Origin: Phragmites australis
Lineage: Eukaryota > Streptophyta > Magnoliopsida > Poales > Poaceae
NCBI RefSeq assembly: GCF_958298935.1
Contig: NC_084927.1
Span: 33,794,501-33,858,500 of the forward strand
Reading direction: 5' to 3'
DNA length: 64,000 nt
This document shows positions 53,430 to 64,000 of this stretch, piece after piece. The notes beneath the pieces were generated by a model, which worked only from the letters and a program-made list of their open reading frames with translations, was not told the origin of the DNA and did no database searches. Each line of letters begins with the position of its first letter. Within the stretch, counting starts at the first letter, position 1. A program made the translations under genes and the position numbers.

Positions 53430-55690
53430 TCTCGATCGGCGCCGGGGGAGAACCCACACGAGTAGAGAGAAGAGAAGGCTTGGTCTGCATATTTAAGTGG
53501 CGGAAATGGAACGCCATTTGATTAGGTTCTGGATGAAGAAGTCGCTTGCAGGAAAGGTCAGAATCTGCAAGTTGTGAACCGGTGACAATCTGGATTCCTT
53601 CCTTACTTGGAGGAACTTGGTCAGAATCAGCAAGTTGTGAACCTGGGAAAGACTACATCCGGTTGCTTTTCAACTCCCGTTGATGCAACGTTGGCCAAAG
53701 GTCCAAAACAACATGATATATTACAACTGGCTACCATAGAGAAACAAGGTTAAAAGAAGCAACCCTACTGGATGCATCTTGAATTACATGGAGCTCGAAT
53801 TTTACTGCTTTATACATACTAGTACTACATTCTTGTCATATTCATGACTAGTACCAACTACTGCGTTTGGAATATGATTTCCGTGATCATCACCTGCTAA
53901 TGGTGGTTACACCTCAAACCCACTGTTTGTGATGCTTAAACAAAATATTGTCTTCAAAGTAATCCCCAGGTATCACCGAATAACACCCCTACAGATTATC
54001 CTGCAGAAAGATGACAGGTTTAAGCAAGTTGTGGATAAAAGCCAAATACACAATCTAGTAGTAAAATATGAGTATACCATACTCCTATCATGGTTTAATT
54101 CAGGAGATGGAGAGCAGGAATGCAGGATTACCTAAAGAAAATTTTCAACTAATAGATGTATCTTTATTTTGACTTTTGAGCGAGCAATGAAGCTGTGCAA
54201 AACGTTGAATGATTAATTATACACTCTCATTCTTGTTGAATAATTCAGATGTGGCACCAAACAGCAATTAAGTATCCACAAAAAGAATTACGCTAGAATT
54301 TTTTATTAAATGGCCATGGTTAATAAGGCATTCAGCGTAGCAAAAGGTCAGGCAGAAGCCGAAATTGCAGGTCAGCTGTGCACCATGACATTCATGAAAC
54401 CACAGGGCAAAGGAACATAGGGTCATGAAGAATCGTAGTAAAAAACTTCAGTCAAGTAGACATGGCTGCAGCGCTTCACTTGACAGGCTAAACAGCCGAA
54501 TCAAGTGGCCAAAGAGTGCCAACGAAGCAATAACAAATGATGTAGAAAAATAATTAAGCAGTCTAACGCAAAGAAAAACAAAATGCTGTTTAGAGCGCAC
54601 AGTTCATAAACCCTCAAAACAAGCTGAACCTATAGCATGAGACATGAGATACGATAGACTCATAGACAGTTAAAATCTCAGCTCCAATCACTGATTCTAT
54701 ATCTGAAATTAGCAGAGTTAGAAAGGCAGGTACAGACCAAGCCCATGTAGACAGATATTAACGAATCCAAGTTAGAGAAAACACACAGGAAAAATGATTT
54801 GGCCACGGTGGTGAGGGGGCGATTTGGCGGCGGATGCGGGAGCGGGACGGGTGGGGTTGGCGCGTCGGTGGCGGATGCGGGAGCGGGAGGGACGGGGCTG
54901 GCGCGTCGGCGGCGCCCACCACGGTGGTGAGGGGGATGAACGGGGGTGGGGCCGGCGCACGATTGTGTCGATTAGACAGACAAATTACTACCGTACCATT
55001 GGATGATATATGGGTAATTTTAACAAAATTATCGTAATTACTAAAATATACAATTACGTAAATGATCAAATTAAATTTATACTAACTCCTACCTCTAAGT
55101 AGTATAGAACACTGTAAAAAAGCTCTTTTACTAAGCAGAGTCCCTTGCTTCAGGTTCAAAGGTTGAACCTCTGTTGCCCCCTGCAAGCATTAGGCCATAA
55201 TCAAGTGGCTTTCCTCTCTCTCTTTTTTCCGAGTACAAGTTGAACATACCCACACTAACGCACAACATGCACGTGCCCATACGCACACCCAAGTGGGTGC
55301 GCCCTAGCATACTAGCTATAGCCCGGGTGGGCATGATCCCCCACTATTTTCTCTCTCATATTTTGCCATAATCAAGTCATTGACAGTGCTTTCTTCTCTC
55401 CTTTTTTTTTGACAGGAGCTTTCTTCTCAGTTCTCTCTCTCAAAGGAGCTTTGATTTCGTGAAATACTGGTGGGCTGGCCCATGCATATTTATGATTTGA
55501 GTCAAATTAGGCCTTTTAGCCCACATGAGCAAGGCGCAGTGTAGACGCTGGCACACAAAACTCCTGTCCCTCCGTACCAAGCGGAGGAACCGCCTATGCC
55601 ATTGTTCTTACATCTTACCACACAGCATTTCCGCAAACTGTTTCTGTTGCTTTGATTTCGATTTTGTTCAGTTTTATGTTTCAAAGGAAA
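53430..55690. other. Intergenic, no gene seen
   Basis: 53.43-54.75 kb has no coding signal. 54830-54915 holds a GC-rich tandem repeat. 55.13-55.33 kb contains CACGTGCCCATACGCACACC wording of a common grass interspersed repeat. 55.5-55.69 kb may be the promoter/leader of the KOKOPELLI-like locus. Confidence 0.4.
54830..54915. repeat. GC-rich imperfect tandem repeat, two units of about 42 bp
   Basis: GGCGGATGCGGGAGCGGGA followed by TTGGCGCGTCGGTG occurs twice in succession with small differences (GGGACGGGTGGGG versus GGGAGGGACGGGG). Flanked by ACGGTGGTGAGGGGG on both sides (about 54804 and 54920), which suggests a slightly larger duplicated unit. Confidence 0.7.
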
Positions 55691-57955
55691 ATGGATCAAG
55701 CTACTACGTCGATTTGCTCGTCTAGTAACAACGGTTAGTTTCTGATCGACTCTTGTTCTTCGCTGTCTCTGACCATTTGCCGTTTCCACCTCTTTTCCTT
55801 TTGGGTAAAGGGAGAGATCAAGAACACGGATGATTTTGATACATGACTGTGTGATGATGCGTTTATCTTTCTTTTTTTTATTGTAATTTTGCAACCGGGA
55901 TGCGAGAGGAAACGGGGGAGGAGCAAGTTTCGTCTGATCTACAGGCGCTGAAGAGGCTCTATGGGTTGCTTCAGAGGGGTCCGGCAGATGAAAATGTAAG
56001 AAAAGATTGATGTCTTCACTGCTATTTCTTGTGAGAGAGCAAGTCAAAGATAGATTCAGTTTTTTAAGTAGAAACCGGTGTTCTGATATATCTGGAGAAC
56101 GAAGGATTGAAGATCAGGCATGCTAAACCAAAAGCAATCGTTCTACTTTCAAAATCTAACTGCAAGGATGAGGCGAATTGAAGCAGAGAGTGAAACAACT
56201 TACATGACAGAGTTACAATATTTTGTTGTAACAAAATATGTTAGCAAATTGGACGCACAGGCACAGCATCTCGAATTTAATTTGTTCTTACATTTGCGCA
56301 GCTAGATGAGACATCCAAGGCTCTTATGATGAGGATGCTAGATGATGCCACCCAGCAGGCTCTCCTGAGGCAGGCAAAGGTAATTTGTTTTCGTGTCATT
56401 AATTGTAGAGTGCATCACTTGACCTTCATCTCCCTAGGTATTGCCGTACTGATCAACTGCTAATGCTAATCAACAGAAAATTTGCCTTTCTGCAGATGCT
56501 ATCAGGTTCCCTAATGTCTCCTGCGCTGGAGAGGAAACTCTCAATCCGATCAGATCGCCGGACACGCGACGCCGAGCCACGCCTGAGCCTTAACCCACGA
56601 GCCTCACCCAGCACCAGCCTCCACTCAACTCTGTCAAGCCGAGAGGGCCGTCACGTCCACGGCCATCGCCATGCAGCAGAAGAACCTCTCCTTGCCACGC
56701 CTCGCGTCCAACCGCTCGTCAAGAATTGCAATGCCGCCGCGACACCATCCAAGTCGAGAGCAGCGGCATTCCGGCCTCGGCCTCCACCGTTTGTCCGTAG
56801 CTGCGATGTCGCAACATGGCACGACGACCGGAAACACTGGGGACGACGACCGCAGGGACAGGACGCGCCACAGCTCCGGCCGTGGTGTCCAATCCTCACT
56901 GGAGAGCAGCAGCAAGCGGTACTCCGTCTCCCGGGAGCTTTCTCAGGGGCGGCCACGGCTCCATGGCCGCGCCACGACGCGACGCGTGGGAGCAGAAGAT
57001 TCCTCGATGGGCCGTTTCGGTAGACTGGACTCTGGTTGTCCGTGAGCATGATGTCGATGTCGCGTCGTGGCTCGGAGCGAGTTGGACGAGGCGTGGGCGT
57101 GGCTAAGCCGAGACACTCGTCCTCAACCTCGAGCAACGCGGCAGTCACGCCACGCGGCCGTATCACGCCGAACCGGGAGCTCATGGATTGCTGCCTACGC
57201 CGAGCCGAAGAAGAAGAGAGCCCTCCGCGGCGACGGAGAAATGATTGCGCCGTCTCCAGCGCGTGCTGGTCAAGCAGCAGGCCGTGGCGAACGCTGAACC
57301 GGATCGACTCCGGCAGCACGTACAGCAGCAGCTCAACTGGCACCCCCAGCTCGTTTCCCCCCACGGTGTCGCCGGCGTCGAGCGCTTCTGCTTCCTACTC
57401 CTCCTCACCGGCGTCGCGCCAGGGCAGTGCGCGGCCGGCGTATGCATTTGATGTGTCAGGCTCGTTGAGCAGCCGCCGCCGCCGCCGGGAACACAAGGAG
57501 AGGCGTGAGGGACGACTGCGGAGGTTCAAGAACAAGATCTCCATGGTGTTCCACCACCGCCGTGACCATCACCACCACCACCACTTCGGGCGCGGCAAGG
57601 AGGGCCGTCCAGGAGGGACCGCCGCGCCCACCACCGCATGTCGCCGTGGAGGTATCTCGGGGGAGTGTTCCACCGCACGACAGACCGGGAGAAGAAGACC
57701 ACGAGCCGGACGGTGGTAAGCGTGCAGGCGAAGAGGCGCGGCGGCGGGCACACGCACAAGCTGTTCGAGGCGATGCTGCAGCACTTGTGGGGCATGCGGA
57801 GGGCATCGGCAAGCGTCAGGATGAGGAGGACAGGCAGCCGGGTGCAGGTAAAGAAGACGCATTGGTGGCAGCGGCTAAGGCGACGGCGTGGCCGGGCGGA
57901 GGTGGCGGCGGGCGGCAGGCAACGACACCTTATAGAACATGGAAAGGCAGTATAG
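55691..57955 (+). pseudogene. KOKOPELLI-like gene with disrupted reading frame
   Basis: Exons 55691-55733 (MDQATTSICSSSNN), 55907-55995 (DLQALKRLYGLLQRGP), 56302-56379 (LDETSKALMMRMLDDATQQ) and a large final exon from 56496 (SPALERKLSIRSDRR) join in phase. The LxALKRLYGLL and LDExSxxLLxxxLDDATxx motifs recall KOKOPELLI, a pollen-expressed Arabidopsis protein linked to double fertilisation. The last exon is broken. The start frame hits TAG at 57021-57023. Coding-like sequence from about 56660 to 57040 lies in the +1 frame (LSLPRLASNRSS, GRFGRLDSG). From about 57036 the first frame resumes (TLNRIDSGSTYSSS, then a His-rich run) to about 57610. The C-terminus (SPWRYLGGVFHRTTDREKK) is in the third frame, ending at 57955. 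It is probably a pseudogene; sequence error is the alternative. The exon-2 acceptor is weak. Confidence 0.5.
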
Positions 57956-58604
57956 TTGTTGTTGCAAAGTGTACTTGCCAGTTTGCCGCTGAGGATGCTT
58001 TCTTGTGCTGCTTCTGGTACACTTTTCATCAGATTATGGTTTGTTGTTGTATCAATACATGCTCATTGTGAATAATTTCAGCAATTTTTCCCCTGTTAAT
58101 ATATAAACATGATGTACCATTATCAAACAAGCTCATATTGTAGCATATCATGACAGATCGAACAGCAACACCAAAAATTTCATTCGCTCAACAAAAAAAA
58201 AATCATTTTCACCCAAACTTCTTTCTGAGAACCACTGCCAGTTTCTACAGTTGCTTGTGGAGGTTTCACTCTTATGAATTTGCAGCTCTGATATAAGAAA
58301 GGCTACGCATATATATGAACCAGCGACACAAGATATATAATCAACAAAATTAGTTTGTTTGGAAAGACAGCTAAAAAACAACAATTCCTCAAAAGAATGA
58401 AGAAAAACAATATTTACCAATACCAAATCATCACCAAGTTCTGATAGTACCAGATAGGGTTGCTGCTAAACTGCAGCAGCTTATTCAGTGATTAAGGACA
58501 TGTAATTACAGCTAAAAGTGACAAACCATTTATTACCACTCTCTGATATAAATAAATAGATAGATAATACAAGGCTGCGATCATATTTTAGGGCACATCA
58601 ACGT

Positions 58605-59937
58605 TCAGTTCTTCACAGTGGTGACATGCCTCAGAAGCATTTGAATGACTTCTGGGGAGATACTTGCGGCCTGTTGATTGAGTTGTTCGATTTTTACTGC
58701 TGTCTCTTGCTCAAGACGTTTAACATTTGCACCAGAGTCACCGCTGCTCTGGAAACAACAAAAACATAGAACTGAGATTGTGTGATCTTACAAACCGATG
58801 AGCAGGATGGGTTGATGTACATACCTCTGCAACCTTCCTCTGGAATTCAGCCTCCATCTGGGCACGGTATTCAGCTATTTCCCTCTCAGCCTCCTCTTTT
58901 GCTTGCCTAAGCCTTGCCGACTTAGCTGTTGAACACAGAAAACAGCCAAGTTTACACTGCAGTCTATTGAAAAAGGGGTAAAGCAGATCCTTTTGCCTTT
59001 GAGTTTCATAATTGCTGATATTATCCATAAAAGTTCAAGAAACATTTCTACAGCAAATGCTTTGCAATGGAACACATCTGGCTAACCGGGCAAAGGAAAC
59101 TAAACTTTCAACTATTTTTTTCGACTCAGATTGCTATATGCAAATTTGTATATCAAGTTGATGTGTGACTTTGGGGTGAGATGATATGGCCTAACAAGTA
59201 AAAGACCACTCTACTTTGGATAAATGTATAGATCTCACGGAATGCCAAAGGCAATTTTACAAACTAGATGGATTTTGCTACAGTTCGCAATTGAACAACA
59301 TGAACCTTCATCTGCATTGTGAATATGCCTACAAACATTAATTGATTGAAAAAACTACAAGAAAGAATGCTCTTATGCACAAGGTACTTGCTCTCTAATG
59401 CTATGCTTCATTTGTAACGACTTGTAGCATTACCAGCCCTAGCTGCATTTACAATCTGCTGAGCCTCTTGCTCTGCAGCCAACAACTGCTGAATTCCACT
59501 CTGGCGCCTGTTCGCGTCCATCTTTCAGCTGCAGTATGAAGGACCGGAATTCAGAATCCATAATACATAACAGATGAAAGCGTCGTTAGATTGCCAATTA
59601 AGAAACACCACTTATGATACATAGAGGAGAAGCATGTCACTACATTATGTCAAATGGGGAACTCAGTTGAACCCACAAAAATGCGGAAAATAAACCGATA
59701 TTAGTACTCCTAGACGAATCGTACTAACATAGGGCATCCTAACCACGGCTCATAGCAAAGGGAAAATTCTGCAGAACAAAACAAGCGATCCGTCCAAGCA
59801 AGCTGGGGCAACCAACAAAGAAGGAACCAACTCAATCCAGGATGGATCTTCACTCCGCGCAAGCCCAGAGGGTGATGAGGACGACGAGGACGCCTACGGG
59901 AGAAGGAAGAGGGATGAGGTTGCGGTGCAACGATACC
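58605..59937 (-). CDS. VHA-G: V-type proton ATPase subunit G; complete
   Basis: Subunit G is part of the peripheral stalk of the vacuolar H+-ATPase and forms a coiled coil with subunit E that holds V1 to V0 on tonoplast and Golgi membranes. Coding exons 59521-59434, 58925-58825 and 58748-58605 join in phase to a 110-aa protein, the usual plant length. It starts [20 protein letters not shown], has the Ala/Glu/Arg-rich helix ([20 protein letters not shown]) and ends [18 protein letters not shown] non-coding leader exon ends at 59937 (AG/GTATCG donor) and is spliced to 59528 by a CTGCAG acceptor, so there is a 5' UTR intron. The gene is transcribed divergently from the MORF gene, with about 1.5 kb between them. 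Confidence 0.95.
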
Positions 59938-60198
59938 TGGACCTGCCGATCTGGATCGAGGGTGTTGGCGTGGAGGGCGGGGAAGAACCTGGGGACGGAG
60001 CGCTGCTGCCGCTGCAGATGTCGTCGGAACTCTTTTTAAGATCTGGATATCTGAATCATATTAATATTTGAAAGCAACAGAAAACAAAACGATTGAAAAA
60101 TGAAAATCCACGGAAAAATTAAAAGCAGGAAAGAGTAAAAGTGGGCCCATTTCTACAACATACTACGGGCCGTTGGTGTGCCAATTGGGGCATTTATT

Positions 60199-60950
60199 TG
60201 CACGCTTCCTAATCTTCAGGGTTTTGAAAGCGAGATGCATCCATCAGAAGACGAAAAACGTCGGCAGGTTAGTGAGAGGGGCTCATCTGTGATCGGACTT
60301 AGGTACTGTTTATTTCAGTTTTGGATCATGTTTTTCGGATTTTACAATTCGAAGCTGAAATAAATAGACAGCTTTTAGTTATAGTTTTTTAAAATTTGCT
60401 TGTTGAATTGTGGGAATCTGAGAAGCTGGTTTTTCTCAGTTTTTGATAGATTGTGAAAGTCCAATTTACTAAACTGTTCATAATTTTTTTTAGAATCTAT
60501 AACTTAAAAGCTTTTCATAATCTAGCTTTTACAATCCAGTTTTTCACAATCCAGCTTCTATAAGTTACTTTTCAGAATATCTAGCTGAAACAAACAGGCC
60601 CTTAGAAAAGGTTCAGGGGTGAGGCTGACTCGACGAGGAGTCGGGTGCTAGAGCGGAGCGGTAAGGCGACGAGAGTGCCGTTGGTTGTGGGCGTGGATGA
60701 TGACCGGTGGACTAGTGTTGGGACGGAGAAGGCAAGTACATTGGATTAGTGCGGCGACGAGAGCGCTGACAGAGATAGGTGGAGGAGAGTAGGAGGCAAG
60801 GCGAGCACGCGAGTTGTTAGAGATGCGTGTAGGTAGGTGGGCGGGTGAGTTGTTCATGTCAGCACGCGTAAGAAGAAGAATCGGTCGAAGAAAAAAGAAG
60901 AGAAGAGGGCCATCCAAGAAAAATTCAACGACTGTCGTTTCTTGATTGAG
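60199..60950. repeat. Dispersed GC-rich repeat, copy 2 (split by a MITE)
   Basis: Diverged relative of 52245-52650. It reads ACGCTTCCTAATCTTCA at the left and is cut at ATCGGACTTA by the MITE at 60302-60601, resuming GAAAAGGTTCAGGG. The G-rich right part (GGCGACGAGAG) is non-coding. It lies upstream of both VHA-G and MORF. Confidence 0.5.
60302..60601. mobile_element. Tourist-like MITE, 300 bp, with intact TIRs and TTA duplication
   Basis: The ends GGTACTGTTTATTTCAG and CTGAAACAAACAGGCCC are inverted repeats with two or three mismatches. TTA occurs on both sides (60299-60301 and 60602-60604). The interior repeats AGCTTTT/CAATCCAG motifs and has no ORF. The related repeat at 52.35 kb lacks the insertion and has a single TTA, confirming the boundaries. 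Confidence 0.85.
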
Positions 60951-60959
60951 AAGAAACTT

Positions 60960-61300
60960 TTGTGAGTAAAATTTAAAAATCTAAAAATATTTTAATATAT
61001 ATTAAAAAAACTACAACTTATAGTGCTCATTTAAAAAATCTATAACTATTTTAACATATATTTAAAAAACTATAACTTTCTCACAATAAGCTCAACTGTC
61101 ATCCTCTAACAATGTGTGTGTCCACGGTTAATTCTCTTATTACATACATACCATAGAGGATGATGGTAGTTTCACGGTGAGAAATTTATAGTTTTTTATA
61201 ATTTATGTCAAAATAGATTTTTAAAATGAACATTGGACATTTTTTTTTGATATATGTCAAAATAGTTATATATTTTTTAAAAATTACTTAATTTTTTTTG
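60960..61300. repeat. AT-rich hairpin-type MITE-like inverted repeat
   Basis: AAAACTATAACTTTCTCAC and ATCCTCTAAC on the left pair with AGAGGATGATGG and GTGAGAAATTTATAGTTTT on the right around 61130. Outer arms also pair (CATTTAAAAAATCTA with TAGATTTTTAAAATGAAC). Non-coding and close to the MORF promoter. Confidence 0.5.
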
Positions 61301-61530
61301 CACTGAATAATAATAACATCGCCCATTTATTTGGGCCTCCAGCCCAAGCGTGCGCTAGTAGCAGGCTGACGCGGCCCATAATAGGTCTCAGCATTCTCAA
61401 GCACAGGAAACATCTCATCGTCCCCTTCCCTCGTCAAAACCCAATCCAATTCCAAACCCCTCGCCTCGCTGTTCGACAGCTACCTCCGCCCCTTCTCCTT
61501 CGCGGCCAACCACCTCTCCCCTCGCCACCC

Positions 61531-63915
61531 ATGGCCACCGCAGCGCGCGCCATCGCCTCAGCGGTACGCCCGGCGCGGCCGCTTCTCCTGTCGCGGCGCC
61601 TCCCGTCCCCCTCCGTTCGGCCCCCGCAGCCTCTCGGCGGCGGCGGAGGTGGAACTGGGTCCGTCCGCTGCATGGCGTGGCGGCCCAACTCCTCCTACTC
61701 GCCGCTGCGGTCGGGGCAGGGCGGGGAACGCGCGCCGACGGAGATGGCGCCGCTGTTCCCCGGGTGCGACTACGAGCACTGGCTCATCGTCATGGATAAG
61801 CCAGGCGGCGAGGGCGCAACCAAGCAGCAGATGATTGATTGCTACATCCAGACCCTCGCCAAGGTCGTGGGGAGGTAATTGTTGTTCTTCTAAGTCAATC
61901 AAATCTCCCTACGAATGGAAGCTTAGCGGAAGCTGCGGAATGAGAATTGATTTTCGCTAATTGCCTGTGTGGTGGTGGTGGGTAGTGAGGAGGAGGCGAA
62001 GAAGAGGATGTATAACGTGTCCTGCGAGCGCTACTTTGGTTTCGGATGCGAGATTGATGAGGAGACATCCAACAAGCTTGAAGGTATCTGCAATGGGATA
62101 GCATCTTTGGTTTCGGTCCATGTATTTTGCGCTATACAGATCGGTACTTGCTTAACGTGATAGCACGAAAAACTAAGAATTCTATGCATGATAAGTCTCT
62201 ATTGCATTCAACTAGTTGAATCCTGTGGTCTTGGTAATCCTTGCATAAACATATTTTTTGGTTTGCGCTTAGGCACTATAGTATTGTGTTCAATGGTTTA
62301 TATCAGGAAAATGATGTGTTGCTCTCTAGAAGTTTACCCTGCAAATGTGTGCTGCTATAAGAATTTGCAGATATAAAAGTCTGCTGACTGTTCAGTAGAT
62401 AGCCTTAATATATCACTGGTTTAGTGTGCGCTGACAATGCTTTGCGTTTTCAATAAAACAGGCCTTTCAGGTGTTCTTTTTGTGCTTCCTGACTCTTATG
62501 TTGATGCTGAGAACAAGGACTATGGTGGTAAGCTTATTGCTCACTTGTCCTGTATTTTTCTTGTTATGCTCAAGGCTGTTCATTTCATGCTAGCTGTTAA
62601 TATCAATGTTCACCCAGACGCTATACATTTAGAGAATAGGCTGTGTAGACGGCGAGTACTGTAGCAACAAACATCGACATATTTATGCAAACAAATAGCA
62701 CATGTTCCATACCAGTCAAATCACTGACAAAGTGGCCTACATGTAAATTGTAATGCAGTCATGCAGTAATGAACAAAGAACACTATTTCAGATCAGATAA
62801 AGTAGGCGGTAGCAGTTAGCACTTAGCCAACATTCATGTATGAGAGTACAGAGCAGTGAGCAGAGCCAAGCTTTGGCACCAAGCACCAGAAGCAGTAGCA
62901 GGCTAGCAGAAGAATACTAGAGCAGATCACACAAGTAGTAGAGTAACCGAGCAGAGCATACAAGTAGCAGATCAGATCACACAAGTACCAACCAGAGCTG
63001 AGGAGGAGCAGGTGCCTGCACGGCTGCACAGCCGAGTAGAGGAGGAGACAGGTTAGTCGCCGCCCAAGACCGTGTTGGCCGCCCAGTCCATGTACCACCA
63101 TCTTTGAACGTTTATCCGGCCAGACCGTGTAGCCAGCTGATTACCCCCTAAACAGGTTAGTAGCGACTAGAAGTCGATTAGTCGGGCTACACAGCCGTTT
63201 AGGCGAACAATGGTTAATATGCCTATGTTGGCCTGGCAGAAAAGGCTCACTTTTTGATATATTGTTCCAAGTGACTATTTTTCCCAATAGGTTTTATCTA
63301 TTTAGTTAGAGTGCTACTTTCTGGATCATTTTCAGTCCTGACAATTATACTTCGTTTTGTGCTCTTTGATCTAATGTAAGTGAATGGTCCTTGTTTGCAA
63401 CAGGAGATATAAAAGTGCATATAGTTCTTAGCCTACTTAGGTTTTCTGTCTTCCAATGTTAAACATACAAAAACCCAGATTCCCTGATATTAGTTAGGTA
63501 CTTTGACTTAGGATATTTCACTTGTTTGGAAGCCTTTCACCGTATTGAAAACCTCATGGTGCACTCATCTATGGACTATGGTTCATCGATTTTCTATAAA
63601 ATGACTCATTTCCTTCGCAATTTCTTACTTGAGTTGAGCCGCTGATTAGTTATTTATGTTTCGAATCGTTCGCTGTGGTTGCTCATAATATTTTCTATCT
63701 GTGGACTGTTGTCCAAACGTCAAAACATATCTCAGGTTGTCATGAAGTTGTCTATCTTTGCAGCTGAGTTATTTGTGAACGGTGAAATCGTTCAGCGATC
63801 ACCAGAGAGGCAAAGAAGGGTGGAGCCGGTGCCTCAGAGAGCTCAAGACAGACCCCGGTACAGTGACCGGACTCGCTATGTGAAACGGAGGGAGAACCAG
63901 TCTTACCGGCGATGA
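61531..63915 (+). CDS. MORF: Multiple organellar RNA editing factor (MORF/RIP, DAG-like); complete
   Basis: MORF proteins bind PLS-type PPR proteins and each other and are needed for C-to-U RNA editing in mitochondria or plastids. Exons 61531-61874, 61986-62083, 62462-62527 and 63764-63915 join in phase to 219 aa. Residues 1-60 are rich in Ala, Arg, Ser and Pro with almost no acidic residues, as in an organellar transit peptide. The MORF box follows: [64 protein letters not shown] and [20 protein letters not shown]. The basic tail ([17 protein letters not shown]) resembles MORF3, a mitochondrial member, but target organelle and paralogue are inferred only. Intron 3 (62528-63763) has grown by TE-like sequence at about 62.62-63.2 kb. 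No lesion is seen. Confidence 0.93.
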
Positions 63916-64000
63916 TGTTTCCATTTCTTTTCTTGAGACAGAAGATGTCGTCGTTTCAACAAGTCTCTAAATGCAATGCAGGAGATATAGCAGCAACTCC

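Noticed and set aside
56651..57364. 237-codon minus-strand ORF opposite the KOKOPELLI-like exon
   Set aside because: Antisense shadow in GC-rich DNA; the plus strand carries the conserved motifs and splice sites.

Overview
This is nuclear DNA from a grass, most likely a panicoid (the Sorghum, Setaria, Panicum, Miscanthus or maize group). Three observations support this: intron-rich plant genes with GC-rich first exons, AT-rich spacers full of Stowaway- and Tourist-type MITEs and hAT debris, and the gene content itself. COLD1 lies next to a GRF3-type growth-regulating factor here; from memory these two genes are also neighbours on rice chromosome 4, so the window is probably the panicoid counterpart of that segment. 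I cannot name the species.

Left part (1-31 kb): the first two coding exons of a BREVIS RADIX-like gene run off the left edge on the minus strand. A TE-rich spacer of about 12 kb follows, with a roughly 2 kb hAT-type element, an LTR-like fragment and a MITE built on CTGTAGC motifs. Next come an intact 12-exon COLD1/GTG gene (minus, 468 aa), a foldback element, a second copy of the CTGTAGC MITE, a decayed DUF241-like ORF, and an intact four-exon GRF with its miR396 target site (minus, 363 aa).

Middle part (31-48 kb): no host gene is recognisable. The stretch holds a degenerate hAT transposase of the ZMYM1/DUF4371 type, two 370-bp elements embedded in long (TA)n tracts that resemble the rice Micron family, a dense cluster of one Tourist-like MITE family, and two Stowaway MITEs.

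Right part (48-64 kb): two tandem minus-strand copies of an EF-hand-like gene. The first is a pseudogene with a nonsense codon and a frameshift. The second is open but has lost its calcium-ligand residues, and it carries an antisense LINE RNase H fragment in its last intron. A Ty3/gypsy integrase fragment separates the copies. A plus-strand KOKOPELLI-like gene with disrupted frames follows, then an intact V-ATPase subunit G gene (minus, 110 aa), and divergently from it an intact MORF/DAG-type organellar RNA-editing factor gene (plus, 219 aa).

The genes form no operon or pathway. COLD1 (chilling/G-protein signalling), BRX-like and GRF (growth control), V-ATPase G and MORF are independently transcribed housekeeping or developmental genes. 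I found no new multi-gene system. The most noteworthy signals are the COLD1 residue-187 state, the microsatellite-embedded elements, the MITE cluster, an internal empty-site comparison that proves one MITE insertion, and three genes in different stages of decay.
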